The notes beneath the pieces are model-generated. The model had not been told where the DNA came from, searched no databases, and saw nothing but the letters and a program-made list of their open reading frames with translations. A stretch of 48,617 nucleotides of DNA from Podochytrium sp. JEL0797 (taxonomy: Eukaryota; Chytridiomycota; Chytridiomycetes; Chytridiales; Chytriomycetaceae), in contig JADGJG010000082.1 of NCBI GenBank assembly GCA_027596195.1, forward strand, positions 1-48,617, read 5' to 3'. This document shows positions 22,802 through 33,343 of this stretch, piece after piece; the stretch's first letter is position 1; every line of letters starts with the position of its first letter. The translations under genes and the position numbers were made by a program.

Positions 22802-23119
22802 CTTTCAATGAAAACTCTGGTTTCAGGATCTTGATTTTTCCTCTTGGTGTGGGAATCACGAACGGGGCGTTTGTTTGGGCGGGGCGAGGGGGTCCAAGGA
22901 CAACTTTTTTGGGCCAAAAGGGCGAGCCTCCGCCTCAGCCGCCCAAAAATTTTCGTCAGCCACCGACCGAGCGCGGAGAAAACAGGGGCGCAAATACGCC
23001 ACACTTGCGCAGAAGATGAGTGAGAATATTAAGGGGAAAAGGGGGGAGTAAGTGTTTCGTGTAACGAAAACGATTTCTTTTTCACCAAAATTTTAATTAT
23101 AAAAAGGAAAGGAGGAGAA

Positions 23120-23674
23120 CTAAAAAAAGGTCTTTTTGCGAGATGAGAACGCGAGCGCAGCAAAGCAATCGTCCACAGAATTCACAGACCGTGGCTGCCA
23201 CCCGGCAGACGAATTTGACACAATGGAACCAAAACTTGAGGGGCTCGATGAGCAAAGGGGTGTTGGCGACATGGCGGGACTTTGGATTAAACTGCGGCGC
23301 AGCAATGTGTCTGGAGATGGCGAGTGGCGTTCGTGTTTTTTCTCTCCTTGAGGAGAACATCCATAAAGCTGTGGGGAGTGGGATGCCTCTAGCGAGCATG
23401 AAAGAGGTGGGTCCGAGGGGAGGAGCGATCGACCCTCGACAAGAACCCTCAGTGGGGTCATTGGTTTGATTTCTGATGAAGACCGTGACGGAGATATTGC
23501 CATCATCGCGCATTTCATTTCCGAGAGCATGCATTCTTTTGAGCAATAGAGAGTTTCGTCGTTATATGTCGAGTGACCGCACAAACACCTTTTTGAAAAC
23601 AAATTGGGTGTGAGTTTTCATCATCCAATGCGGAGGGGTCGGCAGCAACAAACTCACCAGTTGAGAGCTGACAT
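23120..23674 (-). CDS. Ecl1-like small Cys-rich protein, copy B
   Basis: Exon 1 is 23674-23658 (17 nt, encoding MSALN plus two bases of Trp); exon 2 is 23588-23120. Product 161 residues. The intron occupies the same place as in copy A, inside the Trp codon of NWCLCG. The domain reads CLCGHSTYNDETLYCSKEC with Glu shortly after. The tail is long and Ser/Pro-rich, with many SP sites, and ends basic. Without the micro-exon no ATG is available in frame, because a stop precedes the domain. The match to copies A and C therefore defines the gene start. Confidence 0.68.
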
Positions 23675-24226
23675 TATCCAAATTAGATGCACGATTGTTT
23701 TTCGAATGAAATTGCCCTCTCGAAAGGCTTTTTTAATATCGCGGTGGGATGCGATTTTGGTTGGGGTGCGTGGCCCTGCGCAGCCTCTTTTGCGAGCGCC
23801 ACTCCTGCGCCACCCGCCAATATGCAATTTGATCGCAGAAAATAGAAATAACCGTTCTGGGCCTTCTGTGAGACCCATGAAAGCATCGGGTTCTCGAAGA
23901 AAGCTGCCGGCTCCTCGCAAGCGGCGCCGCGGCGGCGGCCCCCCGCGGGGGGGGTATTTCACCGGTGAAAATCAGAGGTTCGTTGAATTTCAAACCGGGG
24001 GGGAAGGGCAGGGGAAGGGAGGCGGAGATGAACGGGAGGAACCGCACGAGAAAAATCGTACCAAAAAAACATGTTTCTTCTCTTTTCCATTTATAAGTCG
24101 GCAACAGTTTTATAATACTTACAAGCGGGCGAGAAATTACCAGTCGGAATTGAAAATTTCCAATTTCTATTTTGAGTTTACAATGGAACCTTCTTAAAAT
24201 GAGTTTATTCGTTTCCATTCAATAAT

Positions 24227-24643
24227 TTAGACGCTGTAAGTCGGTCTGCCGTATTCGTTCGAAAGCCATTGCTGCTTGCGACTCGTGAACGCGAGTTGCC
24301 GAAACACAATCGCCTCCTCGGCCACAGATTCCAAATCAGGACTCCCCAAACTCGACAGCGACGGAGATCTCGCATGCACAAGCGACGGCGGCAAGCTTCC
24401 AAACGCAGAGTAGTAATTCGAGTGGGTAGGTTGATTCAACTCCTTCCTTTCCTGCTCGGACTTCCATCGGCCGCTCCGAAAGTCATCGACTGTGAAGATA
24501 GGAGTTTCGGATGGGATCGAGGCCGTGTGCCGATCGTGGCGGGTGCATGAGATTTCGTTGTCGTGGCAGCGGAGCGAGCAAAAGAGGGCCCCGTCGAGAG
24601 TTTGCCGGCCACACGCGCACCAGTTTAGATCTTGATCAGCCAT
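24227..24643 (-). CDS. Ecl1-like small Cys-rich protein, copy C
   Basis: Single exon from the ATG at 24643, 138 residues. It begins MADQDLNWCACGRQTLDG, then LFCSLRC and an acidic patch, the same domain as copies A and B. Here the NW-C junction is uninterrupted, so the Trp-codon intron of the other copies has been lost (or gained there). The tail is Ser/Pro-rich with SPSLSSLGSPDLESV, a likely phosphorylated region. The NYYSAFGSLP motif recalls AYYGLP in copy A. Confidence 0.65.
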   Translation of the reverse strand: MADQDLNWCACGRQTLDGALFCSLRCHDNEISCTRHDRHTASIPSETPIFTVDDFRSGRWKSEQERKELNQPTHSNYYSAFGSLPPSLVHARSPSLSSLGSPDLESVAEEAIVFRQLAFTSRKQQWLSNEYGRPTYSV

Positions 24644-25082
24644 TTCGGTTCTTGTTTTTCGTGGACTTGTGAGTTTGGGGTAAGAAAAAAAACAAAAAAG
24701 ATTTCCCATCAACACTTAAAATTCGGTGATTATTGTGGCACCAAGCGCCAGAAAATGACTCATTCGCCATCCGCATAAGATCCGCGGCGCGACTTTTGGG
24801 CCAAAGGGTCCTATCGGCAAAATAGGTCAATATTTGATATACGCCCGCATGATTTTCTCGGGAGTATGTCGAATTGATAGCGCGCCCGCCCATTCTTTCT
24901 TGTAAAATATGTTGTAAAATTAAAATACCTTCCTCCCCTCTTCGTAATCACTATATGCCAAAAAATATGAGTCACAGATTATTACAGATTATTGATACCA
25001 GATTATTGATTTACCATGAGGAGGAAAGTGAAAGAAAACCGAAACTACCCATAACTTTTGTCTGAAAACCCCCCCATTTCTT
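24644..25082. other. Intergenic, AT-rich, no gene seen
   Basis: This 439-base stretch upstream of copy C is AT-rich with short repeats such as attacagattattgat near 24980-25010. It probably holds the promoter of copy C. No coding frame stands out. Confidence 0.35.
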
Positions 25083-25529
25083 TTAAGTTACAAGCTCCTC
25101 TTGGACCTGCTGTGAAACGCCAACTGCGTCAATCTCCTCCTCACTCAAGCACGTGAGCTCATCCGCCGCAATCGCTTGCGTCTCATCACGGGACTCTCCG
25201 GCAGCATTTCGTGTCAAAGTGTATATTTTCACAAGCGTTGTAGTCGACAAGAGCGCAACGGAGGTAATTGTGTTGAGTTTGAGGTGGTCCGATACCTTTC
25301 CTCCGTCAGGCTTGATACCCCACCAAACGCTCTTGACGCGACTGACGTGCGTTTGGACAAAAACTATTAGATACGGAACGGGTTCGGTTGGTGTGTGGGT
25401 CTCGTTAACAGATGGGTCAGGAGTAGGGACAAAACGGACAGATCCAGAAAGGGAGGGAGATGCATGCGCGGAACGGAGAAGACAGCCCTCTAGGCTTCCA
25501 GACTTGCATGGGAGGAATCCAGCAAAGAA
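25083..25529 (-). other. Open frame of 148 codons without Met; possible terminal exon
   Basis: Read on the minus strand from 25529, the frame stays open to a TAA at 25083-25085. It has good composition: WWGIKPDGGK, LIVFVQTHVSRVK, a Thr/Leu stretch and an acidic end EEEIDAVG..QEELVT. There is no Met in the frame, so it could only be the last exon of a longer gene whose upstream exons would overlap the plus-strand candidate at 25.7 kb. No family recognised. It may be fortuitous. Confidence 0.28.
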
Positions 25530-25695
25530 TCAAGCAAACTATTTCGGTATAGATATCTGCGCGACCCAGATAATGGTGTCGGGTCACTTGCCCGGACGAT
25601 TTTTTCAGGTTGATTCGCCACCACCACGCATTCCGTGGTTGCTTTTGTCACTTTCTTCGATGAGAGTTTATTTAAATATTTAGCCCAATTTTCGA

Positions 25696-27238
25696 ATGAA
25701 TGAAAGAAAGGAAAAAACGTCGCCGCAAAAGTTTTCCAAAATCGCGCTTTCGAGCGCCTCTCAAACCAAGGGAAACTATACCACAGCACACCTCCTCAAA
25801 AGAGGAATACATGCTTCAAACACGGGTGAGTTTGCGCACAGTGTTTGCTATGAATCTGTCGAGGGGCGCCAGTCGGCACAAACTCCCCCACACCCAACCC
25901 ATTCCCAATCCGATTCCTCGCGCGGAGGGGGGGTGGTTAGAATGCAAACACACGCGAAACGAATCTCGGAAAGAAGGATCACATCAGCTCCATGTCGTGC
26001 AATATCACTGGGAAGGTTTTGTTGGGTCCCAAACGCAGGAACCAACTTTCAATACCGCGGGTTTCCTTGAGCATCAGACGCTTCCTCATTCCATGGAGTT
26101 GTGAACAGCAGGAGTGAATCAGCGAGCAGAATCGTCCTCCTTCACGAAATGGCATTACTGATCGAGGTCAGCGCAACAGACACCTTTGGAATGAACATGG
26201 AGTCGGAACCAACATCGAATCAATCACAAGCTCGAACGCATATACATGCAGGAAATCCGCGAATCCTCGGAGATTCTGACGCAAGGTGGCTTCGGCAAGG
26301 AATCCAATCCTCGAAATGGGCCAGTGTCGAGCCAGAGGTCACGGAATCAGCAAGTCAGCGAACTCATATTTCCGTAACGCGTCACGACAATCGCCGTATT
26401 CGTTTCGGCGGCACATGATTCGGGCGAGACACGGAATACTCGGGAAATCAAGAAACATGGATAGCGGTCGAACCATTGCGGAATGCAGAAGCGATGAAGG
26501 ATACAACTCTCCCAGGACTCCCCATTCTCCGCCTCCCTGTGTATGGTTTGCGTATCAAAATTAACTCTGATCCAACACAGCCCCGCCAGTCGAAACACAT
26601 CCAAACCACGGAGACAAGTTCATAGACTATCCGATAACGAGCAACAGCGATCCATCGCACCATCTTCTTCCAAAATTGAGCCAGAAGCTTTCGGCCCAGT
26701 CGGATCTTCTGCGGAGAAACTCGGCGACTTTGGACAGCAGTGGCACTGGTGAGCTTATTTAGACAATCGAGTTGTATCTGCGCTTCTGTGGTGTGCAAGC
26801 GAGGGGTATTGGAACGAACTTTACAATTTTCAGCTGTTATTTTGAAATTGCATCCAGGAGCTTACCCCGCTGATGGCCATAAAGGGTTTGCGGAGCATTC
26901 AAAAGCAGCGGATGTATCCACCCAGCTGGAGATCGGGCATGGACCTGGAGTGCGCACCGGACAGCAAGTCAGTCTGTGAGTCCAATCGCGGCTGAAAAAA
27001 AATTGTTTCCAAACTCTCTCTGAAGCAGGAGCCACGTCCCAGTCACAGCAACAAGGGGTGTGAATGAAGCAAAATGTTCACGAGAATATCATATTCTTTT
27101 CCAGCTTGATGGTTTTGGTGAAGGGAGGGAAATCCTGTGGCCAGTAACGTGCAAATGCTTTTTGGCAATCAACTCGAATTGGAAGCAGTGGAAGATTATG
27201 CTGTCGTGCCGAATTCCGAAAGGGGGGCTTCTGGCTGA
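25696..27238 (+). CDS. Tentative multi-exon gene, unknown function
   Basis: A phase-consistent chain can be drawn: 25696-26015, 26109-26166, 26231-26285, 26429 (or 26453)-26545, 26581-26748, 26834-26975 and 27124-27238 (TGA). It gives a polar, Ser/Gln-rich protein with a short helical segment (EMALLIE-LERIYMQEIRE) and an end reading LFGNQLELEAVEDYAVV. The last three exons have typical donors (gtgagc, gtgagt) and compatible phases. The weakest link is the intron 26546-26580, only 35 nt. No domain recognised. It converges with the F-box/LRR gene. The coding character seems real, but exon limits are provisional. Confidence 0.35.
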
Positions 27239-27339
27239 ATCGCGTCATTTTCTTGCTGCGCCCTTGACGCACTGTTGCTTTCTAACGCCCACATGAATAC
27301 CATTAGTTTCAGGGGCAATGGATTCGAATACTCGATGCT

Positions 27340-28878
27340 TTATTCTGATTCAGAATCCGAATCATTAGATCTTCGCCCAAACCCCACTCTGTCTGTGTCC
27401 TTCAATTTCAACCGCATTACCTCAGGTGGGACCGTCAACCCCTGCTCCTCCCCACACACAAACAACTGAACCAGATTTGACAGCCCCGCAAACTCTATCG
27501 GAATACCACCATCCAGCTGATTCCCCTGCACGCAAAAGCATGTGAGATTCCTCAAGGCGCCGATTTCAGGAGGAATCTCTCCCGCCAGCATATTGCCATC
27601 GAGCTTCAAAACTTCGAGTTGGCTCAGTCCACCAAGCTCTTGGGGAATCTTGCCAGTGAAGAAGTTGTTCCCGAGCCAGAGATGTTTGAGACTCAGCATG
27701 TCTCCGATTTCAAGTGGGATTGAGCCGGTGAGTCGATTGTTGTTGACTTTCAAAGTTGACACGTGGATCAGACCCCCAACGCCAGGCGGAATCTCGCCAG
27801 TGAAGAAGTTGTTTCCAAAGTTGATGTGTCGCAAGCGCGAGAGCTGTAGTAGCTGATGTGGAATGTTCCCAGAAAACTGATTCCGTTCAAGGCCCAGCAC
27901 CTCAAGCTTTTCAAATCGGCCGATGTGCTCCGAGATGCATCCGGTGAGATGGTTATAGCCGAGTTTCAGCATATCTAACTGATGTAGCTGATAGAACGAT
28001 GCGGGAAGTCCTCCAACAAAAGCGTTCAATTCGAGTTCCAGGCGTTTTAAAAGTGACAAGCTGCCAATCGACTCCGGGATCCCACCACTCAGCAAGTTAT
28101 CGCTCAAAATCAACTGCTCCAACTTTTTCAACTCTCCAATCGCGTCAGGAATAGGGCCCACGAATCGATTTTGCAAAAGGTTGAGTGTTTTGAGTCCAGC
28201 CAGCTCCAACAGTGACCCAGGAAACTCGCCAACCAGCATATTGCTCGACAAATTGAGATGCTCAAGATTCCTGAGACCTCCCAATTCGCTCGGAACCCGT
28301 CCCAACGAGGCCAGCGGCGTTTCGCCGTCGAGATCCATTTGCCGCAACACGAGCGACTTCAACTTCGAAAGCGACCCGATTCTCTGCGGAATACTTCCAA
28401 CCTCGAATCGACCCGATATCCAGGCAATCTCAATCGCGGTGGTTTTTTGCGGGTCGTACATGCGGTCCGTGAGTTGGTCTTGGAACGTCTTTGGCCACAC
28501 GAACCAGTATTGGAGCAGGTTTCTCGGGTATGAGGACAGTAGGAGAGGTAAGTTGCGGTCCAGACTGGTGTTTGTAAAGTGGGGAGTGGCAAGAATTTGG
28601 TTGAAGCGCTGTGACAGGCGGCGGAACTTGAGGACAACCCTTGGATCCTCCCAGGAGAAGACGAGGACCAAGATTTCATTCGGGAGACAGATAAGGAGGA
28701 TCTCAAAGAGTTGAATAGCGGGAGGGATGATGGGGGTGAGGTGCATCGTTGCGTGGTTGGCGCGAGCAGTGTTGTTTGGCTGGGATTGGGAGGGAGCAAT
28801 AGCTAACAGCGGTGGATGGGCACCCCTGCTCTCGACATGGATGTGGGTGGTTGCCGTAGGGTTCGCGTGAAGGTCCAT
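27340..28878 (-). CDS. F-box/LRR protein, complete outer copy
   Basis: Single exon, 512 residues. After a polar N-terminus with TTHIHVESRGAH, an F-box-like segment appears at about 60-100 (LPNEILVLVFSWEDPRVVLKF..LSQRF). From about residue 175 to 475 there are roughly a dozen 23-24-residue leucine-rich repeats of the plant type, with consensus L..L.L..N.L.G.IP..IG.L. The end is acidic (SNDSDSESE). There is no signal peptide or transmembrane segment, so it is probably cytosolic, perhaps an SCF substrate receptor. It is divergently paired with the start of a WOPR-gene copy 453 bases away, and is complete while its neighbour copy is truncated. Confidence 0.87.
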   Translation of the reverse strand: MDLHANPTATTHIHVESRGAHPPLLAIAPSQSQPNNTARANHATMHLTPIIPPAIQLFEILLICLPNEILVLVFSWEDPRVVLKFRRLSQRFNQILATPHFTNTSLDRNLPLLLSSYPRNLLQYWFVWPKTFQDQLTDRMYDPQKTTAIEIAWISGRFEVGSIPQRIGSLSKLKSLVLRQMDLDGETPLASLGRVPSELGGLRNLEHLNLSSNMLVGEFPGSLLELAGLKTLNLLQNRFVGPIPDAIGELKKLEQLILSDNLLSGGIPESIGSLSLLKRLELELNAFVGGLPASFYQLHQLDMLKLGYNHLTGCISEHIGRFEKLEVLGLERNQFSGNIPHQLLQLSRLRHINFGNNFFTGEIPPGVGGLIHVSTLKVNNNRLTGSIPLEIGDMLSLKHLWLGNNFFTGKIPQELGGLSQLEVLKLDGNMLAGEIPPEIGALRNLTCFCVQGNQLDGGIPIEFAGLSNLVQLFVCGEEQGLTVPPEVMRLKLKDTDRVGFGRRSNDSDSESE

Positions 28879-29331
28879 TCCGTCGAATCTTCGGGCGAAG
28901 GGTGAAAAATTGGTGCGTTTTGCGTTCCGATCTTGGGCTCCAATTGTTGCTCGCGATCGAAATCACTTTTCCCCTTCATGCTTCACTTCTATTTTTTTTC
29001 ATCATTTTATTATGGCATTTTTACGTGCCTCCTTTCCCTCGAATTCCGCTTTCCCGGATAGATTTAAAAGCGGAGAGAGAAATTCGCTTCATGTGGGGAA
29101 GTAAAAGAGGGGAAGAGGAATTAACGCGAATCATGTTACAAACCGTAACGTGTCCAAATGGATTATGCATTATAGTCTATTTTTTCGATGACTGACGCCG
29201 CCCCTCTGGCTCTAGGTCACCAACGCACAAAAAATCGTTTCGAAAATCTCTAACTTTCCAACCGTGGCCCGCCATTTCGACACTCGCTGGAACGCATTGA
29301 CATTCAATCCACTGAAATCACTTGCAAGATC
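28879..29331. promoter_or_regulatory. Divergent promoter, copy 1
   Basis: This region separates the outer F-box/LRR gene (minus) and the truncated WOPR gene (plus). It is almost identical to 31546-31998, where only one or two substitutions are visible. Upstream of the WOPR ATG there is a T-rich stretch and the block aaccgtaacgtgtcc. Confidence 0.6.
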
Positions 29332-30442
29332 ATGGATTCGGATTGCTCAAGCACACGAAGCCTTGGGTTTGTCACAAATCTCGACACCAACCAGAGAGAC
29401 GAGGATATCTCGCAAACGAGCACTAGCGGAACGCAAACGCATAGCATAGGTAATCATCTGGCGTATTGTGACACTCTGGTCTCCCTTTTCATCCTGAGTA
29501 TGCGGAATTTTGGGGAAATGTCCAGCTTTGAACTGAGCGAGCTTCGGGTCCATGGAGTAAAGATGATGATATATTGCGGTCCGTGAGTGCTCGGTGGTGA
29601 CTGAGGGGGTGAGCAGGGGGGAGAGAGAGAGGGGGGGTGTCTGGATCGTTGGACGGCAGCGACAGGAAGGTTTGGTTCCAGCTCCGAGCGCTCAGAATGC
29701 CGCGACACCTTGTCTCGCGACGGGGATCCACCTATTTCGACTTCGCATAGCACTGTATATACTCTGCAGTGGGCGGGAGCTGCCCTTGAGCGACGCAGAG
29801 CAACGTCACATTGATTTCGGATCTTCCCCACAACACAGAACTCGAAGCAGCTGCAACAATAACAGCCGCCACCGTGGAATCACAACGATTGGAGGGCCAC
29901 GCGTCCGTGGAATATTCGAGGCTTCAAGAGCATGCGGAATCGCAACCATGTCAAATCGGAATCACGACGCAAATTCAGACCAACGACGGCACGACCCAAA
30001 ACTCGGAAACTAGAACAAAAGAACTTGGCCAAGATCATCGGAAGGAAGTCCCTTATAACAGGCTGTGTTTTGGCGGTGCAACGGTAGATGGTGAGTAGCT
30101 TCTCTCAGCGAGTGCCTCCACGCGGAAGTGGGAATCCCACAGAACAGACAACACATAGCGAGAATAGATGATACAATGCGGTCACTGGTGTAACAGGCTG
30201 ATGGCTCCGCTATCAGTTCCATAATTCGATTTCGTAATAATGAATTCACCCCACCTAATTAGCCCCCGACTCTCGCCCTCCCACGCAACTACTACCACCG
30301 CACTTGGGTCAGCCTGAGCTAGTGCAGCACCACGAAGCCGCACTCGAGCCACACGATTCCCGGCCTGAATCGAGCGAAACTGGTTCTGCCCAGGCAAAAC
30401 TTGATGTGCCAACCACAGCGACCGCGAACCCGACGATCCCTG
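29332..30442 (+). pseudogene. Truncated WOPR regulator gene, exons 1-3 only
   Basis: Exons 29332-29449, 29839-30090 and 30263-30442 match exons 1-3 of the intact gene at 31999 in length (118, 252, 180 nt) and phase, and remain open. After exon 3 and its gtgagt donor, the sequence runs into the tandem junction at 30644, so exons 4-9 and the whole WOPR DNA-binding domain are missing. If expressed it would make the N-terminal Thr/Gln/Glu-rich region only. It is an inner casualty of the duplication; the promoter is essentially the same as that of the intact copy. Confidence 0.8.
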
Positions 30443-30519
30443 GTGAGTGGTTTGCAAACACTAGGAGAGAGGGGATAGCGAGCCCAGTGGGTAGCCACAG
30501 CAGTTGAGAGGAGAGATTT

Positions 30520-31545
30520 TTATAGCGTTTGGTTTTGACATCGAGTTTCGTTCCGAGGGGAGGAGGGCCAGTGCAGCGGTCGCAAGCGGACGAGAGGTTG
30601 GAACTCGTGGGGATGATGGGCGGTGCTGGATTGGTGGGATGAGTACTGATGTAGCTGATAGAACGATGCGGGAAGTCCTCCAACAAAAGCGTTCAATTCG
30701 AGTTCCAGGCGTTTTAAAAGTGACAAGCTGCCAATTGACTCCGGGATCCCACCACTCAGCAAATTATCGCTCAGAATCAGCTGCTCGAGCTTTTCCAACT
30801 CTCCAATCGCGTCAGGAATAAGGCCCACGAATCGATTTTGCAACAGGTTGAGTGTTTTGAGGCCAACCAACCCCAACAATGACTCAGGAAACTCGCCAAC
30901 CAACATATTGCTCGACAAATTGAGATGTTCAAGATTCCTAAGTCCTCCCAATTCGCTCGGAACCCGTCCCAGCGAGGCCAACGGCGTTTCACCGTCGAGA
31001 TCCATTTGCCGCAACACGAGCGACTTCAGCTTCGAAAGCGACCCGATTCTCTGCGGAATACTTCCAACCTCGAATCGACCCGATATCCAGGCAATCTCAA
31101 TCGCGGTGGTTTTTTGCGGGTCGTACATGCGGTCCGTGAGTTGGTCTTGGAACGTCTTTGGCCACACGAACCAGTATTGGAGCAGGTTTCTTGGGTATGA
31201 GGACAGTAGGAGAGGTAGGTTGCGGTCTAGACTTGTGTTTGTGAAATGGGGAGTAGAAAGAATTTGGTTGAAGCGCTGTGACACACGGCGGAACTTGAGG
31301 ACAATCCTTGGATCCACCCAGGAGAGGACGAGGACCAAGATTTCATTCGGGAGACAGACGAGGAGGATCTCAAAGAGTTGAATAGCGGGAGGGATGATGG
31401 GGGTGAGGTGCATCGTTGCGTGGTTGGCGCGAGCAGTGTTGTTTGGCTGGGATTGGGAGGGAGCAATAGCTAACAGCGGTGGATGGGCACCCCTGCTCTC
31501 GACATGGATGTGGGTGGTTGCCGTAGGGTTCGCGTGAAGGTCCAT
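30520..31545 (-). pseudogene. Truncated F-box/LRR gene, inner copy
   Basis: The first 300 residues are highly similar to the outer copy: F-box segment, then LRRs up to FYQLHQ. They differ at scattered sites (for example CLPNEILVLVLSWVDPRIVLKF). At the tandem junction (30645) the frame continues for about 41 unrelated residues read from the antisense of WOPR intron 3, and stops at 30520. It lacks the second half of the repeats and the acidic tail. The reading frame has stayed open, so a shortened 341-residue protein is possible. Confidence 0.82.
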
Positions 31546-33343
31546 TCCGTCGAATCTTCGGGCGAAGGGTGAAAAATTGGTGCGTTTTGCGTTCCGATCT
31601 TGGGCTCCAATTGTTGCTCGCGATCGAAATCACTTTTCCCCTTCATGCTTCACTTCTATTTTTTTTCATCATTTTATTATGGCATTTTTACGTGCCTCCT
31701 TTCCCTCCAATTCCGCTTTCCCGGATAGATTTAAAAGCGGAGAGAGAAATTCGCTTCATGTGGGGAAGTAAAAGAGGGGAAGAGGAATTAACGCGAATCA
31801 TGTTACAAACCGTAACGTGTCCAAATGGATTATGCATTATAGTCTATTTTTTCGATGACTGACGCCGCCCCTCTGGCTCTAGGTCACCAACGCACAAAAA
31901 ATCGTTTCGAAAATCTCTAACTTTCCAACCGTGGCCCGCCATTTCGACACTCGCTGGAACGCATTGACATTCAATCCACTGAAATCACTTGCAAGATCAT
32001 GGATTCGGATTGCTCAAGCACACGAAGCCTTGGGTTTGTCACAAATCTCGACACCAACCAGAGAGACGAGGATATCTCGCAAACGAGCACTAGCGGAACG
32101 CAAACGCATAGCATAGGTAATCATCTCACTTTCATCTGGTGGATTTTGACAATCCCGTATCCCTTTTCATCCCGAGTATGCGGAATTTTGGGGAAATGTC
32201 CGGCCTGTCAGCTTTGAACTGAGCGAGCTTCGGGTCCATGGAGTAAAGATGATGATATATTGCGGTCTGTGACTGCTCGGTGGTGGCAGAGGGGGTGGGC
32301 AGGGGGGAGAGAGAGGGGAACGGGGGTGTCTGGATCGTTGGACGGCAGCGACAGGAAGGTTTGGTTCCAGCTCCAACCGCTGAGAATGCGAGGCCACCGT
32401 GTCTCGCGTCGGAGATACGTCGATTGCGACTTCGCATATCATTGTATATACTCTGCAGTGGGCGGAAGATGTCCTTCGGCGACACAAAGCAACGTCACAT
32501 TGATTTCCGATCTTCCCCACACAACAGAACTCGAAGCAGCTGCAGCAATAACAGCCGCCACCGTGGAATCACAACGATTGGAGAGCCACGCGTCCGTGGA
32601 ATATTCGAGGCTTCAAGAGCATGTGGAATCGCAACCATGTCAAAGCGGAATCACGACGCCAATTCAGACCAACGACGGAACGACCCAAAACTCGGAAACT
32701 CGAACAAAGGGACTTGGCCAAGATCATCGGAAGGAAGTCCCTTATAACAGGCTGTGTTTTGGCGGTGCAACGGTAGATGGTGAGTAGCCCTCTCAGCGAG
32801 TGCTACCACGCGGAAGTGAGAATCCCACAGAACAGACAACACACAGCGAGAATAGATGATACAATGCGGTCACTGGTGTGATATGCTGATGGCGCCGTTG
32901 TCAGTTCCGTACTTCGAGTGCGCAATAACTAATAATGAATTCGTCCCCACCTTAACTAGCCCCCGACTCTCGCCCTCTCACGCAACCACATCCACCGCAC
33001 TTGGGTCAACCCGAGCTAGTGCAGAACCACGAAGCCGCACTCGAGCCACACGATCCCCGGCCTGAATCGAGCGAAACTGGTTCAGCCCAGGCAAAACTTG
33101 CGGCGCCAACCACAGCGACCGCGAACTCAATGCGCCCTGGTGAGTGGTTTGCAGACACCAGGAGAGAGGGGATAGCGAGCCCAGTGGCCAGCCACAGCGG
33201 TTTGGATAAGAGATTTTTATAGCGTTTGGTTTTGACAGCGAGTCTCGTTTAGGGGGGAGGAGGGCCAGTGAAGAGATCGCAGGCGGACGAGACCTTGGAC
33301 ACCTCGTGGGGATGGTGGGTGGTGCTGGATTGGCGGGACGAGT
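30645..33343 (+). repeat. Tandem direct duplication, unit 2
   Basis: Second copy of the 2.67-kb unit. The left junction at 30644/30645 joins WOPR intron 3 (ending gggatgagt) directly to LRR coding sequence (actgatgtagctg). At 33343 the homology ends after gggacgagt and the sequence continues into the rest of intron 3 and exon 4 of the intact WOPR gene. No insertion element or target-site duplication is visible at the junction. Confidence 0.93.
31546..31998. promoter_or_regulatory. Divergent promoter, copy 2
   Basis: Near-identical counterpart of 28879-29331. It drives the intact WOPR gene to the right and the truncated F-box/LRR gene to the left. Its high identity compared with the flanking introns suggests recent duplication, gene conversion or functional constraint. 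Confidence 0.6.

Larger units (their letters stand above)
27978..30644 (+). repeat. Tandem direct duplication, unit 1 (2,667 bp)
   Basis: Unit 1 spans codons for the first 300 residues of the F-box/LRR protein, the divergent promoter and exons 1-3 of the WOPR gene. It is repeated head to tail at 30645-33343. The offset stays at exactly 2,667 bases from the left edge (27978/30645) through the LRR coding part, the promoter and WOPR exon 1 (29332/31999), then drifts by small indels in the introns. Confidence 0.93.

Noticed and set aside
30604..30660. Mobile-element footprint at the tandem junction
   Set aside because: No terminal inverted repeats, poly-A tail or target-site duplication were seen. 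The join looks like simple unequal exchange or replication-based duplication with little or no shared sequence.
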